NCBI GenBank assembly: GCA_003220905.1
Contig: QHTS01000176.1
Coordinates: forward strand, 1-12,969
DNA: 12,969 nucleotides
From: Gemmatimonadota bacterium
Lineage (GTDB): Bacteria; Gemmatimonadota; Gemmatimonadetes; Gemmatimonadales; GWC2-71-9
Reading direction: 5' to 3'
Shown here: piece after piece, positions 12,167 through 12,969 of the stretch
Numbering within the stretch: the first letter of the stretch is position 1
Layout of the letters: the number at the start of each line of letters is the position of its first letter
Made by a program: the position numbers and the translations under genes
The notes under the pieces: generated by a model
Seen by the model: the letters and a program-made list of their open reading frames with translations, nothing else
Told to the model about the DNA's origin: nothing
Databases searched by the model: none

Positions 12167-12969
12167 TTACAGCCCGTCCGCCGGCGGTCGCGGGGGCGCG
12201 GGCACGAAGTGGTTCAGGGGGCCGTGTCCCCGCCCCAACCCGGGCGCGGCGGCCATCGCCCGGTGCACAAAGTCGAGCGCGTCTTCCACGGCGCGCTCGA
12301 GGGGGCGACCGAGCGCCAGACCCGCGGCGACGGCGGCGGAGAGCGTGCAGCCGGTGCCGTGCGTCGAGGTCGTCTCGAGCCGCGGCCGGGTGAAGCGTCG
12401 GGCTGCCCCGTTCGCGACCAGCACGTCCACCACCTCGTCGCCGGCGAGATGACCACCCTTCACGAGCGCCGCCCTCGCTCCGAGCTGCACGAGCGCCCGG
12501 CCGGCGCGCTCCATGTCGTCGGGTGTGCGGACACGACCGCCCACGAGCACCGCGGCTTCGTCGAGGTTCGGCGTGACGAGTGCGGCGAGCGGCACGAGCC
12601 GCCGCACGATCACCCGCTCGGCGTCGCGGTCGAGCAGGCGATCGCCCGACGTCGCGACCATCACGGGATCGAGCACATAGTTCGGGAGCCGCCGCCGCGC
12701 GATGCCGTCGGCGACCGCTTCCACGAGAGGGGCGGAGCCGAGCATGCCCGACTTCACCGCGACGGGCGGCAGGTCGTCGGCGAGCGCGTCGAGCTGGCCG
12801 GTGACGAGCTCGACCGGGACCGGCTCCCACGCCCGAACCCCGAGCGTGTTCTGGGCCGTGACGGCGGTGATCACGCTCGTGCCGAACACGCCGAACTGGT
12901 GGAACGTCTTCAGGTCGGCCTGGATGCCGGCGCCGCCGCCCGAGTCCGATCCCGCGATGGTGAGGGCGA
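12167..12969 (-). CDS. thiD: Hydroxymethylpyrimidine/phosphomethylpyrimidine kinase, 5' end cut by window edge
   Basis: Thiamine-pathway ribokinase-fold enzyme that phosphorylates HMP and HMP-phosphate in the cytoplasm. The frame enters at the right edge reading ALTIAGSDSGGGAGIQADLK, the HMP-binding N-terminus, so only about the first half-dozen residues are missing. It continues FGVFGTSVITAVTAQNT, then VKSGMLGS, LDPVMVATSGDRLL, TPNLDEAAVLVG, ALVKGGHL, and the anion-hole/catalytic HGTGCTLSAAVAAGLALG. It ends PPADGL with TAA at 12167-12169. The length (about 267 residues present) matches stand-alone ThiD, and no ThiE or tenA-like fusion is seen. The gene is read leftward and lies 85 bp upstream of the RAYT gene on the same strand. 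Other thi genes, if clustered, would be outside the window. Confidence 0.95.
   Translation of the reverse strand, partial: ALTIAGSDSGGGAGIQADLKTFHQFGVFGTSVITAVTAQNTLGVRAWEPVPVELVTGQLDALADDLPPVAVKSGMLGSAPLVEAVADGIARRRLPNYVLDPVMVATSGDRLLDRDAERVIVRRLVPLAALVTPNLDEAAVLVGGRVRTPDDMERAGRALVQLGARAALVKGGHLAGDEVVDVLVANGAARRFTRPRLETTSTHGTGCTLSAAVAAGLALGRPLERAVEDALDFVHRAMAAAPGLGRGHGPLNHFVPAPPRPPADGL

Noticed and set aside
12162..12172. Small palindrome CTGTATTACAG over the thiD stop as a terminator
   Set aside because: A 5-bp stem with a 1-base centre cannot form a normal hairpin loop and has no U tract.
12144..12830. Alternative minus and plus frames within thiD
   Set aside because: Arg/Ala-rich shadows; the thiD frame has all family motifs.

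Overview
The window is GC-rich, with strong G/C preference at third codon positions and frequent GTG starts. The gene families and their order would fit a soil- or sediment-type Gram-negative bacterium, possibly Gemmatimonadota, probably from a metagenome-derived contig. That assignment is inferred from style and family resemblance; no rRNA or tRNA gene is present to confirm it.

Layout. The left block (1-3707) reads leftward. A PhoB-type response regulator (2979-3707) overlaps a PhoR-type sensor kinase (1258-2982) by 4 bp. A GT4 glycosyltransferase follows, broken by an internal deletion and frame change (204-1191). Its end overlaps the start of an alkaline-phosphatase-superfamily gene (1-216), which is cut by the window edge and probably also loses its frame. 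A 55-bp divergent gap separates this block from a rightward operon. That operon holds a secreted two-module YfkN-like nucleotidase (3763-6933), an adenosine deaminase with an extra N-terminal ThiS/TGS-like domain (6930-8168), a CNT nucleoside permease (8168-9574) and a purine nucleoside phosphorylase (9603-10427). The first three genes overlap by a few bases.

The operon makes biochemical sense as one pathway. Extracytoplasmic nucleotides and cyclic nucleotides are dephosphorylated, the nucleosides are imported, adenosine is deaminated to inosine, and inosine or guanosine is split to base plus ribose-1-phosphate. Its divergent arrangement with a PhoB/PhoR pair suggests a link between phosphate limitation and nucleotide scavenging, but I see no clear Pho box.

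The right block (10402-12969) is looser. It has a DUF2071-family protein read leftward, whose end overlaps the phosphorylase gene. Next come a broken small membrane-protein gene, a frameshifted REP-associated tyrosine transposase (RAYT) carrying a perfect GTAG-bounded palindrome inside its reading frame, and a nearly complete thiD at the right edge.

The most unusual structure is a pair of inverted short repeats built from GCGGATT-type units. One arm starts at the permease stop codon and runs into the start region of the phosphorylase gene. The other lies about 130 bp downstream inside the phosphorylase reading frame and encodes part of the enzyme without changing its expected length. Three further points deserve attention: the deaminase fusion, the palindrome inside the transposase gene, and the run of genes broken in the same way (phosphodiesterase, glycosyltransferase, small membrane protein, RAYT).
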